A model generated the notes under the pieces. It searched no databases. It saw only the letters and a program-made list of their open reading frames with translations, and had not been told where the DNA came from. This document shows positions 21,801 through 28,098 of a stretch of 64,000 nt of DNA, piece after piece. Numbering within the stretch: the stretch's first letter is position 1; each line of letters opens with the position of its first letter. This DNA is from Engraulis encrasicolus. Taxonomy: Eukaryota > Chordata > Actinopteri > Clupeiformes > Engraulidae. The stretch covers positions 42,454,385-42,518,384 of the forward strand of contig NC_085880.1 of NCBI RefSeq assembly GCF_034702125.1, in the 5' to 3' direction. Made by a program: the position numbers and the translations under genes.

Positions 21801-22390
21801 CCATTTTGTTTTGTTCTCCAACTTTTTATTGAAACATGTTGTCTGGTTTTGTTGTCTGGTTGCCATTGGTTTGCTATTGGTTGTGTGGTAATTGATAATT
21901 GTATTTTTATAAAGGGATATTACTGAACTGAATGCATTTTTCAACTGATCGACTTTTCCTGTTGTTATGTGTATCTGAAGCTGTATTTAATCGTTAGACT
22001 GATGCAGCTCAGCAGCTATGCTTTTTGTGTGGAAATGAAGTCCTAAAATCGTGAAGTCCTGAGCTCATTTTGTTTTACCTCTCTCTCCCAACTCCAGGTC
22101 AGAGGGGCAGGGTCGGTCGCGTCTTTAACGGTCGCCCGGGAGAGATGGGCGAGAGGGGACATGTTGGTCGCCCCGGTCTCCGGGGTCATCCCGGCCTGCC
22201 TGGTGTACCTGGCGTCTGCCTGACCAGCGGTTGTGCTGACCTCAACGCCGCGGCTGCAGCTGCTAGCGGTAGCGGCGCCCCTCGGCCCCTCATGCCTGAA
22301 CCCGAACCCGAGCCCGTGGTGGTGGTGGCGTCTCGACCCTCGTCCCGTGCCCAGCCACAGTCACCCAGACGCTTCCGAGGACGCGGTTAA
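262..22390 (+). CDS. FACIT-type collagen alpha chain, 3' part (20 exons joined, 518 residues plus stop)
   Basis: This is the C-terminal part of a fibril-associated collagen secreted into the extracellular matrix. Join: 262-315, 567-620, 769-822, 1017-1070, 1238-1291, 1658-1711, 3808-3861, 3988-4032, 4354-4407, 4987-5040, 5291-5344, 6237-6308, 6459-6494, 14082-14126, 14236-14268, 16526-16672, 18024-18200, 19836-19926, 21717-21794, 22098-22390. Every junction is GT-AG and the joined frame is open. About 320 residues of Gly-X-Y precede a 40-residue non-collagenous segment with three Cys. A last helix of about 110 residues follows, with two small breaks, then a Cys-containing tail. Most exons are 54, 45, 36 or 33 bp, as is usual for triple-helix exons. 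The Cys-bearing break before a last short helix and the two breaks inside that helix are FACIT hallmarks (types IX, XII, XIV, XXI, XXII). I cannot choose the paralogue by eye. The 5' end lies left of the window. Confidence 0.9.
432..448 (+). pseudogene. decayed 17-nt exon relic in a tandem intron duplication of gene 1
   Basis: Blocks near 340-448 and 480-584 are similar in order: a GCGATTAGC motif, GCTGTGAATCTCGTTA, a T run, AAGTTGTGT, TTCAACTTG and a TCC..AG acceptor. The first copy ends in GGCGACGTGGCCCTAAG with a good GTAAGA donor. That exon is only 17 nt and would shift the collagen frame, so I read it as the remnant of a duplicated exon that is no longer used. Confidence 0.5.
567..620 (+). 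CDS. gene 1 triple-helix exon, 54 bp
   Basis: Acceptor CCTTAG ends at 566 and donor GTACAG starts at 621. Encodes GYAGIKGEKGRRGIHGLE in phase 0. The intron upstream carries a tandem duplication (see the relic at 432-448). Confidence 0.9.
769..822 (+). CDS. gene 1 triple-helix exon, 54 bp
   Basis: Acceptor CAACACAG ends at 768 and donor GTAAGA starts at 823. Encodes GDRGPKGLKGLPGAAGHK. Confidence 0.92.
1017..1070 (+). CDS. gene 1 triple-helix exon, 54 bp
   Basis: Acceptor ATTACAG ends at 1016 and donor GTATGT starts at 1071. Encodes GVRGGPGDMGLKGAQGEV. Confidence 0.92.
1238..1291 (+). CDS. gene 1 triple-helix exon, 54 bp
   Basis: Acceptor TCTCTCAG ends at 1237 and donor GTAAAA starts at 1292. 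Encodes GSTGERGFEGISGYVGVK. Confidence 0.92.
1408..1628 (+). mobile_element. hAT-like MITE (CAGAGATTC family), copy 1
   Basis: The element starts CAGAGATTCTTTAAG and ends in a CTCTCT tract. It is flanked by the 8-bp direct repeat GGTAATAC at 1400-1407 and 1629-1636. Inside is a doubled GGTCTGCCTA motif. Other copies lie at 10502-10713 (inverted) and 28099-28306. An 8-bp target duplication points to the hAT superfamily; no coding sequence is present. Confidence 0.75.
1658..1711 (+). CDS. gene 1 triple-helix exon, 54 bp
   Basis: Acceptor TTTTGTAG ends at 1657 and donor GTATGT starts at 1712. Encodes GEEGRTGRDGPLGPQGPQ. It is followed by a 2.1-kb intron holding a large minisatellite. Confidence 0.92.
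2050..2760. repeat. G-rich minisatellite, units of about 25-40 bp
   Basis: Tandem units built on GTAGTGAGTATGCAGGAGGG with GGGG, TATG and TGGTGCTGTGG variations, in higher-order blocks (for example 2100-2200 repeats at 2220-2310). The strand is strongly G-rich and C-poor. The long minus-strand open frames here are only translations of the repeat. It lies in the gene 1 intron 1712-3807. Confidence 0.9.
3208..3424 (+). mobile_element. hAT-like MITE (CAGTGTTGCCAGAT family), copy 1
   Basis: Terminal inverted repeats CAGTGTTGCCAGAT and ATCTGGCAACACTG, 217 bp long. Flanked by an exact 8-bp target duplication CTTGCCAG at 3200-3207 and 3425-3432. The interior has repeated TTGGGC/GGCG boxes. No coding capacity. 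Confidence 0.85.
3808..3861 (+). CDS. gene 1 triple-helix exon, 54 bp
   Basis: Acceptor TTTGACAG ends at 3807 and donor GTATGT starts at 3862. Encodes GVVGDPGERGAAGEKGSP. Confidence 0.92.
3988..4032 (+). CDS. gene 1 triple-helix exon, 45 bp
   Basis: Acceptor TTTCTAG ends at 3987 and donor GTCAGT starts at 4033. Encodes GTQGKKGKPGSLGEK, five complete triplets. Confidence 0.92.
4354..4407 (+). CDS. gene 1 triple-helix exon, 54 bp
   Basis: Acceptor TTTGCAG ends at 4353 and donor GTAACA starts at 4408. Encodes GIVGDPGLPGRDGDPGVE. Confidence 0.92.
4744..4912 (+). repeat. dispersed repeat (GCAGGTGGGCCTGCC family), copy 1
   Basis: Shares CTC(A)TTGC, CTCAACT, CCTTAAGTAA, GATTAAGAC, TTTTGGTGACAGTA and a final GCAAAGGGGTTAA with regions near 16728-17283, 20488-20960 (inverted), 43404-43582, 51768-51905 (inverted) and 56838-56995 (inverted). 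It looks like an old, diverged element without clear ends. Confidence 0.6.
4987..5040 (+). CDS. gene 1 triple-helix exon, 54 bp, first Gly replaced by Ala
   Basis: Acceptor CCCTTTAG ends at 4986 and donor GTAAAT starts at 5041. Encodes AYQGPQGRDGRVGQLGGR. The first codon is GCC (Ala) where the repeat calls for Gly, so the helix has an A-Y-Q triplet here. All other glycines in the exon are intact. Confidence 0.9.
5291..5344 (+). CDS. gene 1 triple-helix exon, 54 bp
   Basis: Acceptor GAAACAG ends at 5290 and donor GTGAGT starts at 5345. Encodes GEKGARGPPGNMGVQGRT. Confidence 0.92.
5468..5702 (+). mobile_element. truncated DNA-element repeat, relative of 19366-19722
   Basis: Shares GCACTTTTCATAC, GGGATCTTCT, CGCCATTTTGAATTTCCAGA, TTGGCAATAGGCA, TTTCAATGAGCAGCATAG and a terminal CACAGTG-ACTTTAA with 19366-19722. 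It lacks the left end seen in that copy. A SINE is inserted at its right edge. Confidence 0.65.
5719..5885 (+). mobile_element. tRNA-derived SINE with 16-bp target duplication
   Basis: The head carries tRNA-like promoter boxes (GGTAGGGCACTCGC and GGGTTCGATTCCC). A C/T-rich body (CTCTCTCCCAATTCACTTCC) and a tail with CAAATAAAG follow. Flanked by the exact direct repeat AAGAAAAATGAGAAAG at 5703-5718 and 5886-5901, the mark of LINE-driven insertion. Same family as 12315-12470 and 13826-13985. Confidence 0.85.
6237..6308 (+). CDS. gene 1 triple-helix exon, 72 bp
   Basis: Acceptor CCTCCAG ends at 6236 and donor GTGAGC starts at 6309. Encodes eight unbroken triplets, beginning GLRGYKGSAG and ending GPPGPT. 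Confidence 0.92.
6459..6494 (+). CDS. gene 1 triple-helix exon, 36 bp
   Basis: Acceptor CTGCACAG after a strong C/T tract ends at 6458; donor GTAATG starts at 6495. Encodes GHVGAAGRPGPK. Confidence 0.9.
7285..7674 (+). mobile_element. MITE with AGGGCTGGG ends, copy 1
   Basis: Starts TAGGGCTGGGAATCC and ends TTTGAACCCAGCCCTA. The interior is rich in GATTCGATTCCGATCC and ATCGATAT motifs. The same element lies inverted at 62497-62875, where an 8-bp target duplication is intact. The flanks here no longer show a clear duplication. Confidence 0.75.
8017..8238 (+). mobile_element. hAT-like MITE (CAGTGTTGCCAGAT family), copy 2
   Basis: Ends CAGTGTTGCCAGAT and ATCTGGCAACACTG. Exact 8-bp target duplication CTCTGAAG at 8009-8016 and 8239-8246. 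Same orientation and interior as the copy at 3208. Confidence 0.87.
8738..8914 (+). mobile_element. MITE with TCTCAACGGGGG / GGTTGAGAACCACTG ends
   Basis: Starts AGTGATTCTCAACGGGGG and ends AGGTTGAGAACCACTG, giving imperfect terminal inverted repeats. The interior has GGGGGCGTT boxes. A related copy is at 49992-50237 and a fragment at 21585-21692. Confidence 0.65.
10024..10122. repeat. (GA)n microsatellite, interrupted
   Basis: GAGAGA runs with occasional GGTAGA, GAAAGA and AGGGAG steps. Pure purine strand. Confidence 0.9.
10502..10713 (-). mobile_element. hAT-like MITE (CAGAGATTC family), copy 2, inverted
   Basis: Reverse orientation of 1408-1628, beginning CAGAGAGAGTAGAG and ending AAAGAATCTCT. 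The flanks GACGTTAC (10494-10501) and GACGTTAG (10714-10721) agree at 7 of 8 bases. Confidence 0.75.
10885..12314 (+). mobile_element. hAT-type transposon remnant, 1.43 kb, inserted in a SINE
   Basis: Ends CAGTGTTGGGAGTAAC and, reversed, CACTGTTGGGAAAGTTAC. Subterminal regions are dense in AGTAAC and GTAATG motifs. Exact 8-bp target duplication ACGGTAGG at 10877-10884 and 12315-12322. The duplicated site falls in the A-box region of a tRNA-derived SINE, whose rest continues at 12315. Inside are traces of a zinc-finger transposase start (11208-11303). Too short and broken to be autonomous. Confidence 0.85.
11208..11303 (+). pseudogene. hAT transposase N-terminal remnant (BED-like zinc-finger region)
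   Basis: Begins with ATG and reads MTDPEDPACSFSRWVYAHYF then DFIENKDAKNI before a stop. In shifted frames the following sequence still recalls the rest of a BED-like finger: a cysteine-containing stretch, Lys/Ser-rich residues, then DDLKRCHSTTK near 11380. The Trp-aromatic-His-Phe start followed by DAKNI resembles the N-terminus of ZBED-type hAT transposases. It is broken by stops and frameshifts. The family call is from memory of motif shape, so moderate. Confidence 0.5.
12315..12470 (+). mobile_element. tRNA-derived SINE, 3' part split by a hAT insertion
   Basis: Continues the SINE head left of 10885 after the ACGGTAGG duplication: GGTAGGGCACTCGTG, a B-box-like CCCGATTACGACC, CTCTCTCTCCCCACTCGCTTCC, then GTCCTATCGAAATAAAGG. 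Same family as 5719-5885. Confidence 0.75.
13826..13985 (+). mobile_element. tRNA-derived SINE copy
   Basis: Has GGGCTTGCAGCCCATG, a B-box-like TGTTCGAGTCCGGCC, CTCTCTGTCC, ATTCGCTTCCTGTCACC and a CTGTCAAATAAAGCC tail. Same family as 5719-5885, with a diverged head. It lies just upstream of the exon at 14082. Confidence 0.7.
14082..14126 (+). CDS. gene 1 triple-helix exon, 45 bp
   Basis: Acceptor CTTTTTAG ends at 14081 and donor GTAAGA starts at 14127. Encodes GDTGIQGKQGVKGEE. It lies after a 7.6-kb intron. Confidence 0.92.
14236..14268 (+). CDS. gene 1 triple-helix exon, 33 bp
   Basis: Acceptor TTTTTCAAG ends at 14235 and donor GTAAGA starts at 14269. Encodes GVKGSKGPKGR. The exon ends two residues into a triplet. 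The next exon begins with the missing third residue, Val, which supports both boundaries. Confidence 0.9.
14614..15130 (+). mobile_element. tRNA-derived SINE (second family) interrupted by one MITE and abutted by another
   Basis: Head with CAGCTGGGGCCTAATGG, TTAAGGGCAAGG and B-box-like GGTTTGAATCCC. The body has CATGGCTGAGGTGCCCTTGA. The conserved tail CTGTACTGTAAGTCACTTTG, then GATAAAAGTGTCAGCTA, resumes at 15095 after the MITE at 14754-15086. The last bases (GTCAGCTA) were the target of a second insertion, 15131-15505. Confidence 0.8.
14754..15086 (+). mobile_element. hAT-like MITE nested in a SINE
   Basis: Ends CAGGGGTGGGCAA and TTGGCCCACGTCTG. Target duplications CAATACTC (14746-14753) and CAATACCC (15087-15094) agree at 7 of 8 bases. 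Both ends carry GGGCCGCAT-like boxes. 333 bp, no coding sequence. Confidence 0.75.
15131..15505 (+). mobile_element. hAT-like MITE (TAGGGATGCAAA family)
   Basis: Terminal inverted repeats TAGGGATGCAAATTATCGAT and the matching TTTGCATCCCTA end, with interior ATCGATTAAT motifs. Exact 8-bp target duplication GTCAGCTA at 15123-15130 and 15506-15513. It sits in the tail of the SINE 14614-15130. Confidence 0.87.
16172..16495 (+). mobile_element. tRNA-derived SINE with LINE-like tail
   Basis: Head GTGAGCGGTTAGGGCGTCAG and GGTTGCCTGTTCGACTCC are A- and B-box-like. The tail has AATTTCGTTGTGTGCAGTG and CACAATGACAATGGGAGTTG, typical of fish LINE-derived SINE 3' ends. It ends 30 bp before the exon at 16526, so it supplies part of that exon's upstream intron. 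Confidence 0.75.
16526..16672 (+). CDS. gene 1 triple-helix exon, 147 bp
   Basis: Acceptor TCCTCCAG ends at 16525 and donor GTAAGT starts at 16673. It opens with Val, completing the previous exon's G-R-V triplet, then has sixteen perfect Gly triplets from GDRGPPG to GFQGPKGPP. It is much longer than the other helix exons and ends the helix before the non-collagenous segment. Confidence 0.92.
16728..17283 (+). repeat. dispersed repeat (GCAGGTGGGCCTGCC family), long copy
   Basis: Contains CAGACGGGCCTCTCGACAGG and a second unit near 17095-17283 with GCAGATGGGCCTGTTGACGG. An inverted long copy is at 20488-20960, sharing CCTCCTGTGGCACGCTGTAA, AACTTGGTCATTGCC, and AGCTAACACA-CTCCCACCTG. Confidence 0.65.
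18024..18200 (+). CDS. gene 1 NC2-like non-collagenous segment and start of last helix, 177 bp
   Basis: Acceptor CTTGCACAG ends at 18023 and donor GTAAGC starts at 18201. After an opening GPT, about 40 residues lack the Gly repeat and look amphipathic helical (QHVIEVCKRVVLEQMSTFAN). They carry one Cys in VCKR and two in TCAAVC. The helix resumes at GAPGPPGAKG. In FACIT collagens this position (NC2) carries the chain-selection and disulphide-linking segment before the COL1 helix. The codons are GC-rich and clearly coding. Confidence 0.92.
18733..18832. repeat. (CT)n and (GA)n microsatellite pair
   Basis: CTCTCGCTCTCTCTCTCTC is followed within 25 bases by a GAGAGA run of about 40 bases, so the RNA could fold into a hairpin. 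It lies between the exons at 18024 and 19836. Confidence 0.85.
19366..19722 (+). mobile_element. MITE with AAAGGTGCACTGTGT / CACAGTGTAACTTTAA ends
   Basis: Imperfect terminal inverted repeats bound a 357-bp element containing CCATTTTGAATTTCCAGAAA and TTTCAATGAGCAGCATAGTT. A truncated copy is at 5468-5702. Confidence 0.7.
19836..19926 (+). CDS. gene 1 last-helix exon, 91 bp
   Basis: Acceptor GACTGTAG ends at 19835 and donor GTACGT starts at 19927. Thirty codons beginning GDPGIDGVNG and ending PGSR, plus one base of the next Gly codon (ends in phase 1). Confidence 0.92.
20488..20960 (-). repeat. dispersed repeat (GCAGGTGGGCCTGCC family), long inverted copy
   Basis: Reverse-complement match to parts of 16728-17283: AATGACCAAGTCGTGGTG, ACAGCGTGCCACTGGAGGTA, TGTAGCAGGTGGGAGCTGTG and AACATTAGCTACAACTTTCC. 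The two copies are inverted around the exons at 18024 and 19836. Confidence 0.65.
21348..21400 (+). pseudogene. decayed partial duplicate of the 21717-21794 exon
   Basis: The acceptor region and exon start (GTAAAACCTTCTCCGTGTCC then CAGGTGAGACGGGACAGCC) match 21693-21738 closely (CTCCATGTTCCAG, GCGAGACGGGAGAGCCC). Homology fades after about 20 exon bases and no in-frame donor follows soon. It reads GETGQP, then loses the Gly repeat and meets a stop near 21530. It is most likely a dead exon copy; a rare alternative terminal exon is the other option. Confidence 0.5.
21717..21794 (+). CDS. gene 1 last-helix exon, 78 bp, with G-H-G imperfection
   Basis: Acceptor GTTCCAG ends at 21716 and donor GTAACG starts at 21795. 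It completes a split Gly and reads (G)ETGEPGDKGAKGHGLPG then YVGDQGAQ, ending one base into the next Gly. The GHG step lacks one residue, an imperfection found at a similar place in the COL1 helix of many FACIT chains. A decayed copy of this exon's start lies at 21348-21400. Confidence 0.9.
22098..22390 (+). CDS. gene 1 last exon: end of helix and C-terminal tail
   Basis: Acceptor AACTCCAG ends at 22097; the stop TAA is at 22388-22390. It finishes the helix with a four-residue insertion at RVFN (GRVGRVFNGRPG). It then runs through GHPGLPGVPGVC to a non-collagenous tail of about 55 residues. The tail has a second Cys (TSGC), an Ala-rich run, alternating Pro-Glu followed by four Val, and an Arg/Ser-rich end (RRFRGRG). 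A Cys right after the last Gly triplets and another a few residues on is the usual FACIT NC1 pattern. Confidence 0.92.
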
Positions 22391-22638
22391 CAAAAAACAA
22401 AAACAAAAAACAAAAAAAATCCATCGTCAACCACAAGACTGAAATGAAGTGAAAGCGAGCAGATCAAAACAAAACAAAACCAGGAAGAAAACCAGAGCAA
22501 ACACTTTCTAGTCACTTTTTTATAAAGAGAGAGCGGGACGGTAAAAACAAGAGGAAGAAGGAAGAGCCTTGGCGTTCCTGCAGAGGGCTGCGCATGATTT
22601 GGAAATGATTAAATATGTAAATACGAGTGGCAAATTTC

Positions 22639-22673
<35 letters not shown>

Positions 22674-22880
22674 AAACAGATCCACTACCCTTTGGTTTGA
22701 GTCACCCACAGCTCCATCTTTTACAGTACAAAGGAAAAACACCAAAGGGAGAAATTGAGATGATGGATGAAGGACGGTGAATTATTATTTGACTTGATTT
22801 CGAGTTATCCTCTGTCGTCTCTTTTTTGACCTGAAATATTATTGTACTTTGTAATAAAAAGTGGAAAATAATGACTAGTT
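22391..22880 (+). other. 3' untranslated region of gene 1
   Basis: AT- and A-rich sequence after the stop, with a short GA microsatellite near 22642-22670. It runs to the polyadenylation signal at 22853-22858. The exact cleavage site cannot be read from genomic DNA; about 22880 is an estimate. Confidence 0.7.
22853..22858 (+). promoter_or_regulatory. polyadenylation signal AATAAA of gene 1
   Basis: Canonical AATAAA about 465 bp after the stop codon, followed by a T/GT-containing stretch. It is the first convincing signal downstream of the last exon. Confidence 0.7.
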
Positions 22881-23337
22881 TCACCATGCCACCTCTCCCA
22901 CTACGTCTGATGATGAATGAGTTGTACCGTTATTCTGTATTCTGAGCAGTGTGGGATCCTGAAATATAATCACAGGGTAATGATGACGCTCCAATTATGT
23001 GATTTCAGGTCGATTATGATAGAAAGAAACCAGCTGTAATTACATAATTATAACATGATTACAAAGATAGACAAATATCTACCGTATATCCTCCCGAGGC
23101 CTGCCAGCATGCAATCAATAAATGTGTCAGATTAAGCACACAACCTGGTGTAAGGAATTATATTAGCCACAGTGTGGCATATAGGCTATAATCTGTATAC
23201 CAGTGGAGACATTTTTTGCGGGAGACTGTCATTTTGATATTGTTGAATATTACAGCGACGTGTACTTGTTTGACCATGTTTAGACATGGCATTCCTTTTT
23301 CAGAGTTATTTCGCACCTTGTTATTCTTTCAACACGC

Positions 23338-23352
23338 ACACACACATGCACA

Positions 23353-23391
<39 letters not shown>

Positions 23392-23432
23392 ACACACACA
23401 AATACACACACACAAATACACACACACACACA
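23338..23432. repeat. (CA)n microsatellite, interrupted
   Basis: ACACACACACACAC runs with CATGCACAAG, CATACAC and AAATACACAC interruptions. Confidence 0.92.
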
Positions 23433-24129
23433 CTTGAATTGAATGACTTTGTAATGTAGCGATGCTACATTGAAATTGTGAAAGAAAATGCTTTAGCTGT
23501 GTCTAAATACTTCTGATTGCATGTCACAATCTGATTTAGTGGATATGATGTAACGTCACACTCATAGATAACCACAATCACAACATTCTCAAAGATTTAC
23601 CTCTTTCTGTGTTCTTGACTTGATAAATTAGCAGCATTTGTCTTTCACAGTCATTTGAATTCAGTTCAGTTCAAGACTTTTCTGACGCAAATGCTCCACT
23701 TCCATGCCAGATGAGATGAGCTGTTTTGAAATCTGATTGACTGAAACACAAGTCAATTTTCTTCATTGCTAACATTAAATTATTTTGTTTTAGGCATTTC
23801 TTTAAACATGTCCCAGCCTCTGTTTTCCTATCCTATGTCATTCTACTGTGTGTAAACCATAACAGGTTACTCAGGGATAGGTTATACGAGTGTGTGGATT
23901 CTGTTAAGTAGCTTTAAGGATATAGCGCTGGAGTTCATGACTGCCTTTTTATGTTTTCATTGACTCAAGTTCATTGGACGCCCACAACACCTGACCACTG
24001 TGTCAAGCACTTCCTGTTGCATGCAAACCTCCTACACGAGGACCATCATTCCATTCCCACTCACTGTCCTGTGGGGTGAAATAGAGAGGCCACACTTAAT
24101 GTCTAGGGCGTTTGGCTATTTTGATTCCT

Positions 24130-24650
24130 TTTTTTTCCCTTCAGCTTTCTTATTCCTGTTTCCTGGACTCTATCCCTCTCTCTCTCTCCTCCATCTCTCT
24201 CTCCCCCTTTCCATGTTCCTCTTCTAAGAATCCATCTTTTTTTTCTCTCCTTCTACTTCTGATGACACCTTCCCCCCACAGTGCACTGCAGTGTGTAAGT
24301 CTGTCTCTCTGTCTGCTGCCCCTCGATTAGCTCTCCCTCCCTCCCACTCTCTCTTTCTTTCTGTCTTTTTCTGTGCTGGTGTTCTGTCTCTTCTTGTGCG
24401 TTACAGCCAGTTCCTTCCATGGAAACTCTTAATATTTTGCTCCATCTCCATCTCTCCTCTTCTCTTCTCTTTCCGCCATCTCCTCTCCTCTCTTCTCTTT
24501 CCCCCATCTCCTCTCCTCTCTTCTCTTCTCTTCTCTTCTCTCTTCTCTTTCCCCCCATCTCCTCTCTTCTCTTCTCTTCTCTTCCCCCCATCTCTCCATC
24601 TCTCTCTCTTCTTTTCTCTCTTCTCTTTCCCCCATCTCCTAGCCCAATCG
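24130..24650. repeat. pyrimidine-rich tract, CCATCTCCTCTCC repeats
   Basis: The + strand is almost entirely C and T. The part from 24440 to 24640 repeats TCTCCTCTCCTCTCTTCTC and TTTCCCCCATC in tandem. Long open frames on both strands (Ser/Leu/Phe on +, Arg/Glu/Lys on -) are translations of this tract. Confidence 0.85.
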
Positions 24651-25109
24651 CTTGTCTCCGTCTCCGTCTCCCGCCGCCACATCGAGCAGCAGATCTCCCT
24701 GGTGCAAACCACACAAGTGATCATACTAATTGCCGTTTATTGCATGGAATTATAAACCATTACTGCCTCTACCACTGTCCTCCGCCAAAACAAAGACTGA
24801 CTGTAGCTTTTGCTGAGGGTCACAGTAAGGGCAATAAAAGAGAAGTTTTAAAAGAGAGCAAAAGCAGCTTTTATTGTGCTTTTGGTTAACCATGATGAAC
24901 TCTTATTTGGGACCAAATTAGCACTTTTAAACCCCTACAAGTGAGAAAGGGCAGCGTGAGGCAAGTAGAGGGGGAAACCAATGAAGTCCATTTTATATAA
25001 CCGCAGAAACAGCAATACACCCTGTGCAGTGCACTATGGGTAATGAGATTACTTGTGCATGTCCTGGCCTGTACTGTACCTCCATGGCTAGGCCGGCTAC
25101 GTACTGTAC

Positions 25110-25440
25110 ACCAGTGATTCTCAAACTTTTTAAGACCAAGGACCACTTTGTCCCCCCCAAAAAATGTTCAGGGACCACCTGTCAACTGAACTGACTGTTG
25201 ACGGGTGCTAATTCGACACTGTTAATTTGGATGGAGAGCACTTACTTTTTATTCACATTTACAAGCCTGTCTTATTGTGGTGAAAATATGACTTCAGCAG
25301 ACAACTTTGGCTTTGTACTAATGGTGCAAATATAGCCTTGTACTGGCTTGTCTTGGAAAAGTAGAAATCACCCTGCAGACCACCTGAGCTCTGTCATGGA
25401 CCACCAGTGGTCCCCGGACCACACTTTGAGAGTCACTGCT
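25110..25440 (+). mobile_element. MITE with CAGTGATTCTCAAA / TTTGAGAGTCACTG ends
   Basis: Imperfect terminal inverted repeats enclose about 330 bp with AGGACCACTTTG near the left and CCCGGACCACACTTTG at the right. No coding sequence. Confidence 0.7.
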
Positions 25441-26873
25441 GTACATGTACATACAGACAGCCAGCCACCCTGCCATCCAACAACCCTCCGCGCCATGTAA
25501 TGCAAATCACACATGCTCTGTTCTAGCCCATGATGAAACAGGGAAAGTCCTTCAAAAACTCCTTGGACCACATCCTTGCTGTCCGTCTCCAACGACAACA
25601 GAATGCATCGTCTTGTTCTTCTTCTTCTTCTTCTTCTTCGGAGTCCCCACTCTTCTACATCCCCAATTTCCGGCAACCCATGGCGCGTCAGGACTTCCCC
25701 CCCACCACGGCATGCCACAGCTCCAAGAGAGGTGGGGGTTTCCAGTTTTCCAGGTGTTCCTCTGCTCTGTGTGGGAATGGAGTGGCGCCCTGCGCCTCTC
25801 TGATTAGACATTTGTCAAGAATGGAGTCGGGCTGCCAGAATAATGTCAGCAGATGGGGCCTGGACATGACAGCGTTGGGAGACCGTCAGGCTCCCCGCGC
25901 TCACTGAGGAAGTCAGTTGGGGGATCTGGACAGCAGCTCATGTCCAATGCATTAGCTTCAGGGTTATTTTTTTTCTCTTTTCTTTTTTTCTTTTACTTTT
26001 TTGCACTCTAGGATAACACCACAAAAGTTTATTTTTTTAAAATGTGTTATGTCTAATTCAGCTCCAAGACTAATAGCTTCTATTGTAGGCCGATATTTGA
26101 TAAATGTTCAAGCTGACAAATCGCTACAGGACAGAAAAACATACAGACACTGGTTGAATGATTTTAGGGCAACAAAATTATACTTTTTTAGAAATTTATC
26201 AATGCATTATTTATTCTTTAAGCTTGCTAGCAGTTCCATCTTTTGTGTTAGTGATTCTTCATCTCCCTCCTGATTGATAAACTCTTAAGGAGCAGTTCTG
26301 CCAATTTCAATATTCTGTTGTATTGCTCACGCTACCCTTAACTTGTCAGTACCCGGTGACGCTGCATTTTTTCGTCGCAGCCCTTTCCAAGATCTGAGCT
26401 ATTCTAACGGGGGCAGATTTTATTTACATTAAAAACTTTCTTAACATAGGCCTACTCCAAATATTTTCCCAAAAAGTATTGCTGTTTGCTAGTTGTCTGC
26501 TGATGTTGCATAACTTTTTGGATGTTTTTGGGAATAAATAAAGATTTTTTGCAATGTAAACAAACACCTGCCCCCATTACAATGACTAGGATCTCGTAAA
26601 AAAAAAAAAAAAGGCTGAAGAAAAAAAAACCTCAGTTACTGACAAGTCCAGGGTAGTGTGAGCATTACAGCTGCATGTTGAAATTGGCTGAACTTATCCT
26701 TTAAAACAAAACGTAGGCCTACAGTACATTTCATGGTAGAGTACACTGAGGCCTTTTATCCTCATGTGGGTTCATGGCACATCAGACGTATCTAATGACT
26801 GTGGTCACGCTCCTCAGCATATCAGTCTGCTTTTCCTTTCATTCGGGAAACAACCTCCACACACAGGAAGCCC

Positions 26874-27096
26874 AGGGCTAGACTGGCCATCTGGCATACC
26901 GGGCATTTCCCGGTGGGCCCTGCACCCTTGTGGGGCCCCTATTTTCAGAAATGTAAGAAAACCTTTCTGAAAATAGGAGCCCACAAGGGTGCAGGGCCCA
27001 CCGGTGACTCAGTTCTGCGCCGCTAATTTTGAGGGGGGGGGGGGCCTTTAAGGCAAAAGTGCCCGGGCCCTATATCGCCCCCAGTCCAGCCCTCAG
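26874..27096. mobile_element. MITE with AGGGCTAGACTGG / CCAGTCCAGCCCT ends and a large internal hairpin
   Basis: Bounded by AGGAAGCCC at both sides (about 26865-26873 and 27097-27105). The interior has inverted arms at 26910-26951 and 26964-27004 that pair over about 40 bases (GGTGGGCCCTGCACCCTTGT against ACAAGGGTGCAGGGCCCACC) around a 12-base loop. Confidence 0.75.
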
Positions 27097-28098
27097 GAAG
27101 CCCCTGTCAGAGCAGCACTGGCTCTACGCCCTCAATACCTCACGCTTATCAGCAAGCCTTTATGAACAAACAATGTGCGATAATCTGGACTTAACACACC
27201 ACAAGGTCTATTAACATGTTTTTTATTTGAAAATGGGACTCCCCACCATGTAGTCGGTCTGAGGGTAATGCACACTGGCAATTTGACATTTTGGTTCTTT
27301 TATCTGGGCTTGTTGTTACGCTCCTGTGGGTTACGACTTGCCCAGGCTGGTGGTTGAGGTCAAACTAAGGGTTGGTTTTTCCTCAGAGGGTGCGGGTGAG
27401 GATTCTGCAGAATTGAATCCAGCCACTGGCATGCACAGACATTTTGGAGGGCAGGTGCTGAGAGGAAATGTAGAACTTCTGGCTGCCTTGCTAGGCTATA
27501 TAGGGATAGAGGCATTATTATCACTCGCTGTTAATTGTCAAGCATTTCTAGATGATCATGTCAACAAAGACCACGATACACAGTGGAAAAAACAACAAAA
27601 CAGGGGAAAAAAAGGGCAAAGGTGCAGGTGCTTTAGCACCACATTGGCTCTATCTGTGCACGCCTATGTAGCCAGTACACTGTACAACATTGCAAGCCAG
27701 TGAACCGTAAAAAAGGCAAGTTTCCCTGCTGCTTTAAGTTTGTAAGTTACGGTAACTCAACTGAAGGCTTTACTCAATCTGTGGCTTTCTCAAATTGAGT
27801 TAATTTACAAACTTAAGGCAGTAGTCAGAGCAACTTACTTTTATTCATTTGACTGGCTGCAATGTTTCACAGTGTAGAGTGTTGCATGGGTGAGAGATAC
27901 TATTGCTGCTGCTCCTCTTCGCTTCCTGGATCGTTCCCCATATGTCAGCATAACGCTAGTCAGGCCAAAACTCAAAACTCAGTGATCAGCATCAGAAATG
28001 CTGAACAGGATACCGGTACATTTGAACTGGCTGGATGAATAAACCAGGTGAACTGGGCTGGCTGTAAGTACAATCTATAGTCCGTGCCAGTGTTGCGG

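Noticed and set aside
24253..24889. Arg/Glu-rich and Ser/Leu/Pro-rich frames over 150 codons
   Set aside because: Translations of a pyrimidine tract; no homology or splice logic.
27326..27703. 125-codon + strand frame in the intergenic region
   Set aside because: No recognisable domain, no splice or promoter support, and it sits among mobile-element relics.
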